Of a stretch of 64,000 nucleotides of DNA, positions 25,305 to 36,215 are shown piece after piece. Source of the DNA: Lycorma delicatula. Lineage: Eukaryota > Arthropoda > Insecta > Hemiptera > Fulgoridae. Each line of letters starts with the position of its first letter. Within the stretch, counting starts at the first letter, position 1. The translations under genes and the position numbers were made by a program. The notes below the pieces were generated by a model. The model was not told the origin of the DNA, made no database searches, and saw nothing but the letters and a program-made list of their open reading frames with translations. The DNA is taken from contig NC_134463.1 of assembly GCF_047948215.1 (NCBI RefSeq), forward strand, positions 97,492,657-97,556,656, written 5' to 3'.

Positions 25305-26185
25305 TAATAAAAATTTTTCTTTTGCAACTTAGTGAAGCTTTTTAGGCAAGGTTATATCGAAGGGTTTTTAGTTACTTTATTACCCCGAATCGATTCCCGA
25401 ATTCATACCACTTATTCGTATTACATTTTGAATTATTTATTTTTGATATATTGTTTCAAACCAATATTTACTATTTTTTCTGGACGGACAACTTAAGATT
25501 TTTGTTTAGTGTTTCCCTCCATTTTAATTAAATTAAAATTAATATATTCTATTCTAAAAAAAAAAAAATTGTGTTTCTACTCTCATGTATAAACTCGTAC
25601 ACGTAATACTATACATCTTAAATTCCTACATCTACCCCTTTAATTTATCCCCTTCCGTCCTACCACGGCCTCTGTGTGAAAAGAATAAAGGAATTTTCTA
25701 CCGCTACTATGTTCAGTGGAGTATAACACATTGAAAAGAGTTTTTTCGTCTCATGCATTTTAAAGAGCTAAGGGATGCGCGTTACAGTGCTAAGAAAAAG
25801 ACGGTTTCTTCGCTTATATCGCTATGTTCATTACATTTTTACATAAAATAATCCAAGACAGTAATCAGAAATATTTTCCTGCATTATGTTATATTATATA
25901 TTTAAAAAATTCAGTTTTGTTTTGGGGTAGTGCATTATTCTCTTAGTATATACTTTTATACTTAAAAGATCATTTTTTTTCTTTTGTACTGATATTATTA
26001 ATTACTAAATAAATATATTAAACAAAAAAAGAAAATTTTAAGAAATAAGGAGAAAATATTTTTGTAATATTTATTAAATTGCTCATGTAAAACATAATTT
26101 TTTCTTACTATTGAAAAAGTATTAGGATCAATCATTTGATAATATTGCTTTGCTTTTGAAGACGTAAATAGAAAATTAATCATTA
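25305..26185. other. AT-rich spacer, no gene seen
   Basis: No coding motif is seen. Part of 26100-26185 may be the outermost, most diverged portion of the long terminal inverted repeat described next. Confidence 0.4.
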
Positions 26186-26189
26186 TGGG

Positions 26190-26612
26190 ATATTCATTTT
26201 AATTAAATAAATGATCAATGCATCACTATTTTTTATTTTGATGATACTTTTTACGTGATAACTACCCACCTTGTAGTAGCCAAAAAATATTTTTTTAATA
26301 TTTAAAAAAAAATTGTTTCTTGAGTAATAGTTTCTAACTCGCCAACGGGTAATAACAACCATTTTCGTTACTTTTTCCATGAGCTGTAGTATCTTCATTT
26401 TATATCGTACAGAGGTCAAAAAGGTTTTTTTCTAAAAAATAAACATGGAAATTCATCTTACTTTACTCAAAATTCTTTTGTTACATAACTAAATGTTATA
26501 ATGTGAACTGAATTTACGTTTACATATTGTTGATTTTTCAAAATTTTGGCCCATATTAAATAATGAAGGGCTGATGGTAAAAGACTTGTTTTTTTACCTT
26601 TCAACTCTTAGG
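26190..26612 (+). repeat. Left TIR, outer part
   Basis: It matches the reverse complement of about 31910-32350. Shared landmarks on this strand are ACCTTGTA(G/A), CAAAAAATATTTTTTT, AACCATTTTCGTTACTTT and TTTTTTTACCTTT(C/T)AACT. It ends where the inserted LINE block begins. Confidence 0.85.
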
Positions 26613-26629
26613 TATATTAAAGGTTCTGT

Positions 26630-27560
26630 GTTGCCACTGGTCTCCTCATACAGGAAATTGGTTTGCTTGGCATTTCTCCCGCCACCACCCCATTCGGTCG
26701 CCATAAATTAAAATTTACTTTGTCAAGACAGCAATTCGCTGCCACACTTAGGTCGCTGAATGCCAGCAAGCACCTCTCCACTGTATTAAAGCGCTTGGAG
26801 CCCTAATCGGCTGGTGGTCAGCCATATATCTCAAGGTTAGCTTCCCAAAGCAGTTCGTTAGGAGTCTTTCTCTTAAGTAAACTACTGATGTCGCTTGAAC
26901 ATGGCAACCGCATCAAGGAACTCCCACACAGGCCGAGAATGCGGCTCTCGCCGTATTGATTCGCCGCTTGTGAGTGGCCTATTTTCCCCTTGACCTCTAA
27001 GTTCCAGGGCGGCCTGGTCTTTGGTGCCCCCAAGAGCAGGGTAGTCAAACATCAGGTGTTAATTTGACTGGACCTCCCCGAAGACGCACATTTCATCAGC
27101 TGCCAGGCGGAACCGAACAAATATTGGTTCAAATTAACATGGTTGGTGCCTGGGCACCCGTTGCCCTTAAAAACGAATTTGAGGCATACCATCCCTCAGA
27201 TCCTCAGATCGTATAAACTTGTACAGGGATCTTCCCTTAGTCGTGGTGTCCCATTCCAGCTGCCGCGCTTCCATCGCGAGACTCTGCAGCCTCTTCCGCA
27301 GGCGGGAAATGGGCAACTGAACGAAATTTAGTTCCGGTGCATTGTGATGACCGTTCCGTTCCAGTACTGGCCCGGCCCGAAACCGCATCCCAAATACCTC
27401 GGCCTCCCGGCTTCTTCGCAATCTTCACATGGCTACCCGAACTTTCACCACTAAATCGATTAGGAGAGCCTTTCCCAATACGGTGGTAGCCTCGTAGGAG
27501 GTTGTTTTAAAAACACCAGTGCATACAATTCAGGCTCTGCGCTGAGCACTACTTAAATTT
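26630..27560 (-). mobile_element. R1-like LINE C-terminus and 3' UTR inside the left TIR
   Basis: Minus strand, with frameshifts: CTGVFKTTSYEATTVL (the YRTTS-type motif after RT), RSREAEVFGMRFRAGPV, LEWDTTTKGRSLYKFI (the W.....KGR box), then FRLAADEMCVFGEV and HLMFDYPALGGTKDQAAL. It closes with SRPVWEFLDAVAMFK. The order is typical of R1-clade ORF2 after the RT domain. The 3' UTR (26640-26815) is shared with the copy at 6.9 kb. No poly(A) is visible at its 3' end. Confidence 0.75.
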
Positions 27561-27564
27561 TGAA

Positions 27565-28165
27565 TAAGTGCTCTCTCTATTTATATCCAATCTATGCGCC
27601 CAAACGGGCGCCGTGTAAGAGATCATGCTTTCGAAGACACCTCGGTACACCATATACATTTGACCAGAAGTCTTCCTTTGCCGAATGCGAGAGCTACTCA
27701 TGGGTATCTGATGTCAGCAGTAAACGCACCAGTATGCATGCGATGCAACTGCCGCTTGACTACGCGCCACATTCTTGTGGAATGCGTACTACATGCGGTC
27801 TTACATCGTAAGTTTAAATTGCCCGGGAATTTTCGTCAAATCCTGGGCAATAATAAAGAAGTTTTAGACCGGGTGTTTTTATTTCTTCGGGATGCTTCCG
27901 ATGATAATATTTTTAACCGTTTTTTTAATATTGTTTTTTTTTGTCTTTATTTTAGTATTTTATTTTTTATATTTTGTTTTTAAATTTCTCCTTTAAGTTA
28001 TCATTTTTACAACTGTGCAGTGTTTATATTACTTGTTTTGTTTTCTGGGCGTTTCTTTTAAATTTTTAATTGTGAATTTTGATTTTTTTGACGTAGTTTT
28101 TTAAACACTTAAATCGTGTTCGGGCGATGATAACGCTGAAGCGTTTTTTGCACAGAAAAACAAAA
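27565..28165 (+). mobile_element. I-like LINE 3' end inside the left TIR
   Basis: The open frame 27594-27983 ends with a recognisable LINE tail. It reads RATHGYLM, then APVCMRCNCRLTTRHILVEC (C-x2-C...H...C), then a FRQILGN..EVLDRVFLFL helix. This is the segment after RNase H in I-group elements. A T-rich 3' UTR follows, and the element stops at an A-rich tail near 28150-28165, right where the TIR resumes. The N-terminal part is absent. It abuts the opposite-strand R1-like fragment at about 27560. Confidence 0.7.
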
Positions 28166-28505
28166 AAAAAATACTCAAGTACTAATAGTACTTATAAAAA
28201 AAAATGGACTGTTACCTATTGTCCTTCATTAAAAAAAACATGGCCGCCAAATCGTAATATTTTGAAAAGTCTCATTTATGGAGCCAAAAACCACATGGAG
28301 GTTAGGGAGAAAAAATTTGAAATTTTTACAGCAATAAGTACTTTTTGTGTAATTTAAAACCAAATAAAATTTATTTTGTTACTCAAAGACTTGACTAGTA
28401 ATGAAGGGAACAATGCTGCTAAAACCTCCGTTCCTTCTAACCGTGAACAAAGTATCCAAAAATATTGATGTTACGTATGTTTTTGAGATTATAAAAATTA
28501 GCACT
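28165..28505 (+). repeat. Left TIR, inner part
   Basis: It matches the reverse complement of about 31680-31935, with roughly 95 extra bases (about 28205-28300) relative to the right arm. The perfect CTTCTAACCGTGAA block at 28434-28447 lies here. It continues the outer part after the LINE insertion. Confidence 0.85.
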
Positions 28506-28672
28506 AAGTTCATTCGAATGAATATGTTGATAATTAATAATTAGTCAGTTACAGAATGTTAATTCAAATACATTAACCAGTTGTTCAGTTCACTTTTACC
28601 TTATTTCACTCCTGCTACTCGAAGTTATGAATAAATTTTGATAACAAACTTGACTAACAACTAAGTTCTCCT

Positions 28673-28676
<4 letters not shown>

Positions 28677-28715
<39 letters not shown>
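28677..28715. repeat. 39-base homopolymer T run (A run on gene strand)
   Basis: A pure T tract immediately after the end of the transposase-like reading frame. On the gene strand it reads CTCAATAAAA..., so AATAAA merges into the A tract and lysine codons extend the frame. It is either a slippage expansion or a sign that the coding part derives from a polyadenylated copy. Confidence 0.95.
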
Positions 28716-28717
<2 letters not shown>

Positions 28718-31245
28718 TGAGTAGAACTGATAAGTTCTCATTCATGTTTGGTATAATGTTGTGTCTTCTTCCAATAGTTGATAGAAAAAGCTCTGAAGGC
28801 GTAAGAATCTTTAAAATATTTTCCAAATGAACCCATGTTTGATTATCCCTCAATGATTTATTGAATGAAGTATCAAGACCCTGCGGATGGAAAAAGTGTA
28901 TTCGATATTAGTTTTCATTTTCATGTATTTTGAATTCAATGATTTCGTCTAACCACCACTTGCCATCGTATATGCAGCAGACATAATTTTCACATTCTTG
29001 CTTTGGTAAACTTATAAAGCAATCAGTAACACTAATGTTCTTGTGTACCGATACTAAGGTAAATGTTTCTAATTCAGAGGTCGCCCATACTTTCAGAATA
29101 TATTTCTGACATCTTGAAACATAACTGTGAAAGATTCTTGTTTCTGGAACTGTTGTGATTGCCTGATAACGAGAACTGAGTCAGTCTCTTCAACATTTTC
29201 AGTCTCTTGAACATCTTTATTAGAGCGGAAATTAAATATTATATTTTTAATATTATATTTGCAATAATTTTACATTTCAAAAGGTGTAACAATTTGATTG
29301 TTGACTATCCTTTGAAGGCTTGCTTTAGTTACAGTCCTTTATAGAGATCCACCAATACCAATACATGGTCATTTTCTATTGCATGAGGCAAAAATGTCAT
29401 TCAGTTGCGATTTAAAATCTTGATGGTAGCACAAATTCATGAATTTTTTTTTCTTTTTATACTGGGCTGAGGAGCCACCAGAAAAATTAAAAAAAAATTT
29501 TTTACCTTATAGTAACTGTATTTTAACTTTATTTATAACTTGCTATTGGAAGCAGAAGAACGATGAAATATTGTGTAGTATTGTACAGTGGTGTAGTAGT
29601 ATTGTGGTTCAAGTTCTCACTAATCACACAGTAGCTTTGTCTTTGTAATTTTCTTTCGTTTTTGAAATATATGACAAATGGATATATTATAGTATACGTT
29701 TTTGACCAGTGATATGACTGGACTTCATCCTTTATCACAAAAAGAAAATTTTAAGAGAAGTTTCCCATTACAATACTTCCACCCCTCCAAAAAGTTTTCT
29801 TTTTTAATGTTCAGGAAATTAGCTTATTTGTTTGCAACAAAATGATACCTTTTTAGATTACTTAAATTTTCAGTACGTTTATCTAAGTACTCTTGAAATG
29901 GAAGAATTTGAGTAGTTAGTTCACAACGTTTAACAGAATCCCACTGTTTTAAGATAATTTCAGAATCGAAATCATTCCAGCTCTCTTGCAGTAACCTGAG
30001 CACTTCATTAGTGCCTGGACATTTTTCACACTGTGACAGCATCCACGTTTCATTTTCTACATTATATACCATGGCTGAAAAGAGAATTTTATAATCAAAT
30101 TTAATTTTTATATCACAAAACAGGAGATTTACGTTTTACTGGGAGACAGACACACAGAAACTGAGTGATTACCTGACCTAGCAACCAGAACACAATTTAG
30201 ATCTTAACGAGAAAATGTTGACAAACCAATTTTTTAATTATGTTTTTCTTTGAAGGCTGTGTACAATTCTTTTATATTACGAAAGATAAGCTTTTTTGAA
30301 TATAAATTTTCTGACCGTCAACTTGTCTTACAGAAACACAATCCTTCTTGCCTGGCATCATTCTACTGTGCTCATCATTATGGTAAAAATCTTGGACACA
30401 TTTAATAACATTTTCATCAATTACGTGGTATCTTTTTTCCGATTTGTGGCAAAATTTCACTTGTTTTAACTAATTACTTGGACTGACGGGCTAAATACTG
30501 ACTAACACTAAACTCATTTTGAATTTTTTGAATGCTCCACCCGCTTGGTAATAAACTTAAAACATTAATTATTTCCTGGGTTGATGTAGCTGTTTACATT
30601 TTATCCTTTATATTAATGATTAATTCTTCATAATCTGTTCCTAAATCAGCATAATTTTTTGGTACTAAACTGGTTTCTTCTGTAGAATTATCTAATTCAA
30701 AGGAATCGTTTAATATACTCATAACTGACTCTGCTATTTTTTTTTTAAATTGGTTCTTTGCGCTGCTGGATAATTTTTGAACCTTCACGGGGGAAAATTT
30801 TCCTGCCAAGTGCGGAAAAAGCTTTATTCATCGACTCGACAATAACACATTGAGGCTTAAATATATCGACAATGCGGTCTGCTTTTTGTATCATCTTGTG
30901 GTTTTTTAATTTGTTTAAGCATTTTGTGCACAGTGCTCTGCCTGGAATTAATTTTAAATTTGGAAGTGTCAAAGATATTTCAGAAAAAAAGTTTTAAACC
31001 GGTTTAGTGTGACAGTTAAATGGGTCAGAACAACTTTTCCCAATAATATGAAAATATTTATCTAAATATTCGGTTTTATGAAAACGACAGATATTTTTTG
31101 TTTCAGTACATCTACATCTTAAAGATATCAATGTTATTTGTCTTCTAAAAACTCTAAACTCTAAAATATCGTCCAATACTGAATATCTATTGTAAGTCAA
31201 TTTGTGACTTCCTGTTTCAGTGTCAATACCAAATTGACATTCCAT
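28716..31245 (-). pseudogene. Transposase-like gene of the long-TIR element, decayed
   Basis: I recognise a repetitive protein family that I recall as 'uncharacterized' in aphids and Hydra. Order on the minus strand: start at 31245; RCRCTE (31130); SCSDPFNCHTKPV; IPGRALCTKCLNKLK; a helical stretch to about 30600; MMPGKKDCVSVR and then a V/I-QK segment (30350); SGNHSVSVCL; SQCEKCPG (30030); LKQWDSVKR. Next come SENFLFVIKDEVQSYHW (29745), PFVIYFK, CVISENLNHNT, FSGGSSAQYK (29470), GIGGSL.R and TKASLQR (29340). The C-terminus is DNQTWVHLENIL (28830) and STIGRRHNIIP. Candidate acidic residues: E/D in KDEVQ; the usual D of FSDG is G here. At least six frameshifts or stops make it non-functional. 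The superfamily is not assigned. Confidence 0.75.
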
Positions 31246-31679
31246 AATCCGTTTTTATAAAATGCAAGGGTTCTTACAGTAACAATACAGTTAATAGTAT
31301 AAATTAAAAAACTACCAATTACACCTCGCTTTGTCGTATATTCTCTATAGTTAAAATAAAAATTTCTCTAATTAATAGAATTAAAAATAATAGATATCGT
31401 AAAACAGGAATTTCACTGCTAATAAAATTACTTTATAAACAAGTGTACATTACCTCACCATAATAGTAATTAATACTAGCAACAATATAATATATCACAT
31501 TGAAATCAAAACAGTAACTGAGCCTTCTACAATGTTTACATTAAGGATTACGCAAATGTCTGTGCATGTCTATTCATTTCGTGTTTAAACATGTATTTGT
31601 GTGTATGAGTCATACTTTAATCAACAAACTATCTAGAATATAAGCTATCTCATTATAGACATATCAAAATATTTTGTGA

Positions 31680-32350
31680 GTAGGTCACATTATTAACTGA
31701 AAAAATACATGCTGTGAATTTTTTAGTTACATTATTCACGGTTAGAAGAAACGATATTTTTTTGCGGTTTTGATGGCTTTATTATTCGTCAACCCCTTCA
31801 CATAATAAAATAAAGGCTAAATGGTTTTAAAGTACATAAAAAGTACTTACTACTGCAAATATTTCAGATTTTTTCCACCTGTCGCACTTTTTTTTTATAA
31901 ATACTACTAGCATCTAATAGTTAAAAGGTAAAAAAAAGGCCTGTTTCCCTAAGCCCCTCATTATTTATTTTGGGCCCAAAATTTAAAAAAAAACAACAAT
32001 TTTTAAACGTAATTTCTTTAAACAAAACAAGCTTAGTTAATGCAACAAAATGAAATTTGAGAAAACATAGATGAATTTGCATTTTTACTCTTTCCAGATA
32101 GCTCTAGTTGATCTCTGAATGATGTAAAATATGAATGCTTCAGCTCAAGGTAAAAGTAACGAAAATGGTTGTTTTACCTGTTGGCAATAATGGAAATATT
32201 CTATTATTCAAGAAACAAATTTTTTTTTAAATATAAAAAAATATTTTTTGACCATTACAAGGTGTGTAATTTTCATATACCAAATATTATGAGAATCAAA
32301 AAGAGCGATGCAATAATATTTTGAAATTTTTGAATTAAAATGAAATAATT
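31680..32350 (-). repeat. Right TIR
   Basis: Reverse complement of the combined left arm. A TCTAATAGTT motif occurs at about 31911 and again at 32371, suggesting sub-terminal repeats. It is uninterrupted, so it gives the ancestral arrangement of the arm. Confidence 0.85.
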
Positions 32351-32417
32351 TTATAATTTATCTTACAATATCTAATAGTTGCATACAAAGAAATTGTAGA
32401 ATGATATATATTTATTG

Positions 32418-32573
32418 TCGCCGAATGGCTTCGACAACACGTGGCACATACTGACCTTATGGTAGCCCTGAAAAGGGCTGTTTTTATCGTCGAATGGCTT
32501 TGACGGTTCGTAATTCATAACCTTGTGCTGGCCCTGAAAAGGGCCATTTTTTGCGTTAGCTCCGAGAAGAGCT
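32418..32573 (-). promoter_or_regulatory. Three histone-mRNA-type 3' stem-loops in a tandem duplication
   Basis: On the minus strand: AGCTCTTCTCGGAGCT (32573-32558), GGCCCTTTTCAGGGCC (32545-32530) and AGCCCTTTTCAGGGCT (32479-32464). The middle one fits the metazoan histone stem-loop consensus GGYYYTTHTHARRRCC exactly. The last has A/T closing and typical flanks AAAAAC...ACCA. The two CTTTTCAG loops sit in a tandem duplication of 66-69 bases that also repeats AAGCCATTCG(A/G)CGA(T/C). No histone protein is readable upstream. Either this is the 3' end of a histone gene remnant or a mobile element that uses histone-type 3' processing. Confidence 0.6.
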
Positions 32574-33100
32574 GTTGGGTCCGGAAACTGATCTCCGGCA
32601 AATTCGGGGAGTTGCAGTTCGTCCATTGAAGTCAGACCAGGCTTTCCCTCAGGGATAGTTGGGTCCCCACTACAGCGTGGCAGTGGTGGCCCCTAGAGCC
32701 CCGTAGTGTCGGGTTGGCGTCAGTCGTCGGCGCGGCCAAGGCGGTTCTCCCCGAGCGATCCCTCGCTGGGCCGGCCACTGCTGCTGAGTTCGCCGGCCAG
32801 GGCGGTTGAAGCCTGGAGAGCTGGAGCGGGAAGGTAACGTCCGCGTTCAGCGGCTCCCTTGGCGGGCCGGCCAGGCCTGCTGCTCCAGCGGGGATTATGT
32901 CATCTTCCGGGAGGTCCCACGTTGAGGCGACCAGGAACGTCTTCTTCCATCTTCTTCTTCTTGGTTTTCTCCAGGTGGTGGTCGACGAGGATTGATAATT
33001 CACTCTCGTGCACGCTCTTTTATTGGGGCTTAAGAGTGGTGGGGCTGCAGCGCCGCGATGGTGGGAGAACTGCGCGGTGGTAGTGATGCTTGTATCAGCA
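32574..33100 (-). other. GC-rich block with open frames, unidentified
   Basis: Minus-strand frames 33003-32632 and 32626-32372 are open and in tandem, the second passing through the stem-loops. The first begins with a basic patch (RKPRRRRWKK) and then becomes Ala/Pro-rich. The second has DELQLPEFAGDQFPD. Neither matches a family I know, and high GC alone lengthens open frames. It could be gag-like or untranslated leader sequence of a retroelement. Confidence 0.35.
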
Positions 33101-33104
33101 CGTC

Positions 33105-33780
33105 CGTATACTGTGCGTCAGCACACATCTGAGTTGCTACACCGCGTTCATCCGATATTAAGTTAGACATATATGTAGTAACAATATATATTGTATTAGC
33201 TATGCTATTTTATCTTAATGTTAGAAACACTTTTAAGATTATAACATTTCTAGGTTAATAGTATTTCAGTACTTTAATCGAATACCGGCGCCACCACCCT
33301 TTTTTCAAATCGGTTACTTTTTTGAACGAATTTCTTTATTCATCGTTAATTTACGTGCTAGCATTATTTGAATTTAAAGATAAGGAAAATTCACTTACTT
33401 AGTTACTACTAACTACTTGGCGACTTCCGGCGGCTAGGGTCCCATACTGCATCGAGTAGTATCTTTAACGGGTCCTTGTCTTCTATCAAGCGACGTCACA
33501 TGAATTCGGTGAAGTAGGATTCCACTTAGCGCCTGACTGTTCCCTGCGCCGTTTATTTACCACTTCAGCGTCTACCACAAGTGTTCAATACAATACACCT
33601 GTGTGGCAACGTTTGGAATGTTGCAACACTATTCAGCACCGTCAGACTCGTATAGACGCATATCTTGTCCGTTGCGACATGTCCTAGTTTCTAGTAGGGT
33701 GCTACGCAGTTGCAGGATCGAGTTAGTTTGTCAGAATTCGAATTTGAAGTTTTTCCCAACAATTGACCTGGCAGTACACG
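33105..33780. other. Spacer, moderately complex, no gene assigned
   Basis: Sequence from 33420 to 33780 is less AT-rich than the surroundings and contains an open frame (33603-33848) without recognisable motifs. It leads directly into the inverted repeat at 33783. Confidence 0.35.
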
Positions 33781-33782
33781 TG

Positions 33783-33928
33783 CGCACCATAATGCAAGAT
33801 GATAATTTTTATTGTTATTACTTTATTTTTATTATTTTACTATTATAATTTATTATTAATAATCTTTGTTACATTTAGTGGAGGAAATAAGTAAGGCAAA
33901 AAATTGTCAGCTTGCATTACGGTGCGAA
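33783..33928. repeat. Imperfect inverted repeat, about 30-bp arms
   Basis: CGCACCATAATGCAAG near 33784 is mirrored by the complement CTTGCATTACGGTGCG near 33910-33925. The similarity extends through TGA(T/C)AATTTTT, with about 85 bases between the arms. This may be the two ends of a short palindromic element. There is no coding content. Confidence 0.75.
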
Positions 33929-33929
33929 T

Positions 33930-35390
33930 TATTTTCAATAATTCGATCATTTGTCGACGGATTTTTACAAATTTGTTGAAAATAAAATGCTTAATAAATT
34001 TTTGTAAAGTAAAAATTCGATTAAACAAATAATTACAAAGATATTGAAAATTAAAAAATTAAAATTCTCGCCATTTTCAAATTTTTGAACGTAACGTTTC
34101 AAATTATTTTTTTGTAGAACAAGACATTAATCTTAGATTTGCCAAATTTAATTAAAATAGGTTTACCCATTCCTGAGAAATAATTTTTTTGTTGAAAAAA
34201 CAATAAGCAAAACAAAGCAAATTAGGACTTATGTCGATATGAACGTTTGCTCATTTTGGTGTCCTGAATCGGTTCCTGACGTTAGGCGAATACATCCTGG
34301 AATATTCTTCTGTATAGAATCCAGCTATCAAGGGCGATTCAGTATTCTACTTACTCTACTGTAATAAATATACGTATATACTCGTATTTTATTTTATCAA
34401 GAGTTGTGTTGATATAATTTATTAAATTGACTGAATCGTGGATTTTTAGTTGTAGTCATTTTTAATTTAAATTCTTATTTCTTTATTAATTTATTTAATT
34501 TAGGGCTATAAAAATGAAAATAGAAATTTTTTACTAAAATCTTACCATTCAAACACTGATAATTGGGTAGAAATTTTTTTTTAAATATTTACGAAATTGA
34601 ATAGAACTGAAACGATATTTTTTTTTAATTTACGAAATATTAATGTTTATATATATATATAAGGAAGACATCATGAGAAAAAGGAGGGGAAAATTAATAA
34701 CGTAAAGACATAGATTGCAGCTTTGGTTCAAATAGTTACTCAAGAGTCAGTGACGTCAGATGAACAACTGCTCAAAAATAACGTTCTTCTCTTTGCGTCA
34801 CCTTGCAACTATTACTCTTTTAATCTTGTTAAAAGTACACTCAACTCTTAAAAGAGTTAATTATAAGATATTAAAGAAACACCCATTTTCTTTTATTCAA
34901 AAATTAGCTAAATATTAAAAATATAATTGTCTCATAACGATATGAAAACAATTTAGATAATTATCAGAATAATAATAATAATAAAAAATTAGGTAATCAG
35001 ATTATTTTTATATTAAATAATATTATTTTTCGTAAGTTTTTTCGTTTATTTTATTAATTTATTTTACTAAAATAAAAAGTACTAAAATTTTACAATAAAA
35101 AAAAAAAAATTTTCATTTTATTTAGTCTAGTTGATTGACGTAAATACTTCATTTTACTTTAAGGGTTTTCGTAAACTATTGATTCGATAAAATATCTTTT
35201 CGTGCATATTGTTTAATTACTGTATTTTTATTCTGCTTGTAAATTTATGAAATTATGAATATGATAAAGATTTGAGTTTTATCCGTTATGCTGTAAAATT
35301 AATAAAAAAAATATTATTTATATAAAGAAGAAATTCCTGTATTATTTCTTTTTTTATACTTAGAAGGTTTTAAAACAAAACTATTATATT
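33930..35390. other. AT-rich spacer, no gene seen
   Basis: No coding motif is seen. A short TA run lies near 34650 and simple (ATA)n near 34970-34985. Confidence 0.45.
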
Positions 35391-35392
35391 AC

Positions 35393-35434
35393 CTACTAGC
35401 AGACCCGGCAATACTTCGCTATTGCAAAATTTGA

Positions 35435-35488
<54 letters not shown>

Positions 35489-36215
35489 AGTTTAAATAAA
35501 TACAATTGAAAGTTTGATAAAACATTAACAAAATGATCATTACGGAACTTCACAAAATTTAACCTTTCCCTTATACTCTTCTCCCATCCACCTTTTCCTT
35601 TCTCTCCTTTCCCTTTTTCCCATTTCATCTTACCATATTACTTTTCCATTTCCCCCCTTTCCACCTCTTTACCCTTTCTTTCCCCATTTCCCTTTTCTTT
35701 TTCTCTTTTCCCTTTCATTTTTTCTCTTTTACCCTTTCCATTTTCTTTTTCCTATTCCCCTTCTTTCCTTTTACCTTTTTCGATCTTCCCTTTTCCGATT
35801 TTTCCCTATTTACTTTTTCCGATTTTTCCCTTCTCCCTTTTTCACCGGGCGTAAATCTGTCTAGTGGTTTTTTAGTCTATAGCGGACATACATTCAGAAA
35901 CATTGAAATGGAATCGTAAAATATTTAGTATAGCTTGTGTTGCTTTTTTATACAACAGATAGCGCTTTTTTTTTTCAAAAAAAAAGCACGTATTTTCCTG
36001 TCACAGGTGTAACATCTTAGGTATATAAAAGTAAATATTATAAGCATTATAAGTATATTATAAATATTATAAGTAGGTGTATAAAAACACGCGCGTATTC
36101 GAATGCAACATTGGGTCAAAATTTCAAAGCAATCGGTGAAGACTTTTCGAAGATTTAAGATTTTGAACGAACGAACATTTACATTTTCATTTATATAAAT
36201 ATAGTATTATATAGT
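35393..36215 (+). mobile_element. 'CTAGCAGACCCGGC' repeat with internal pyrimidine tract
   Basis: It begins CTAGCAGACCCGGCAATACT followed by TCGCTATTGC and a (TA)n run at 35434-35480. It ends near TTTATATAAATATAG (36189-36203). The head matches the shorter copy at 49.55 kb. The middle (35565-35850) is a nearly pure C/T tract. No transposase is visible. The repeat class is unknown to me; it is likely non-autonomous. Confidence 0.6.

Larger units (their letters stand above)
26190..32350 (-). mobile_element. DNA transposon with very long TIRs and a multi-domain transposase-like gene
   Basis: The two ends are related in inverted orientation over about 650 bases. On the left this is 26190-26612 plus 28165-28505, split by a 1.55-kb insertion; on the right it is 31680-32350. 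Well-conserved blocks are 26357-26386 against 32141-32170 (28 of 30 identical), 28309-28361 against 31823-31875 (46 of 53) and 28434-28447 against 31735-31748 (14 of 14). Between them lies one decayed gene on the minus strand. The structure is that of a cut-and-paste DNA transposon. I cannot fix the superfamily, and the target-site duplication is not identified because the outer ends are diverged. Confidence 0.82.

Noticed and set aside
32372..32626. Histone gene upstream of the stem-loops
   Set aside because: I looked for H2A, H2B, H3 and H4 peptide signatures in all frames of 32.4-33.1 kb and saw none.
35434..35480. (TA)n and other simple runs as CRISPR-like or satellite arrays
   Set aside because: Pure dinucleotide or homopolymer repeats without unique spacers; typical insect microsatellites.
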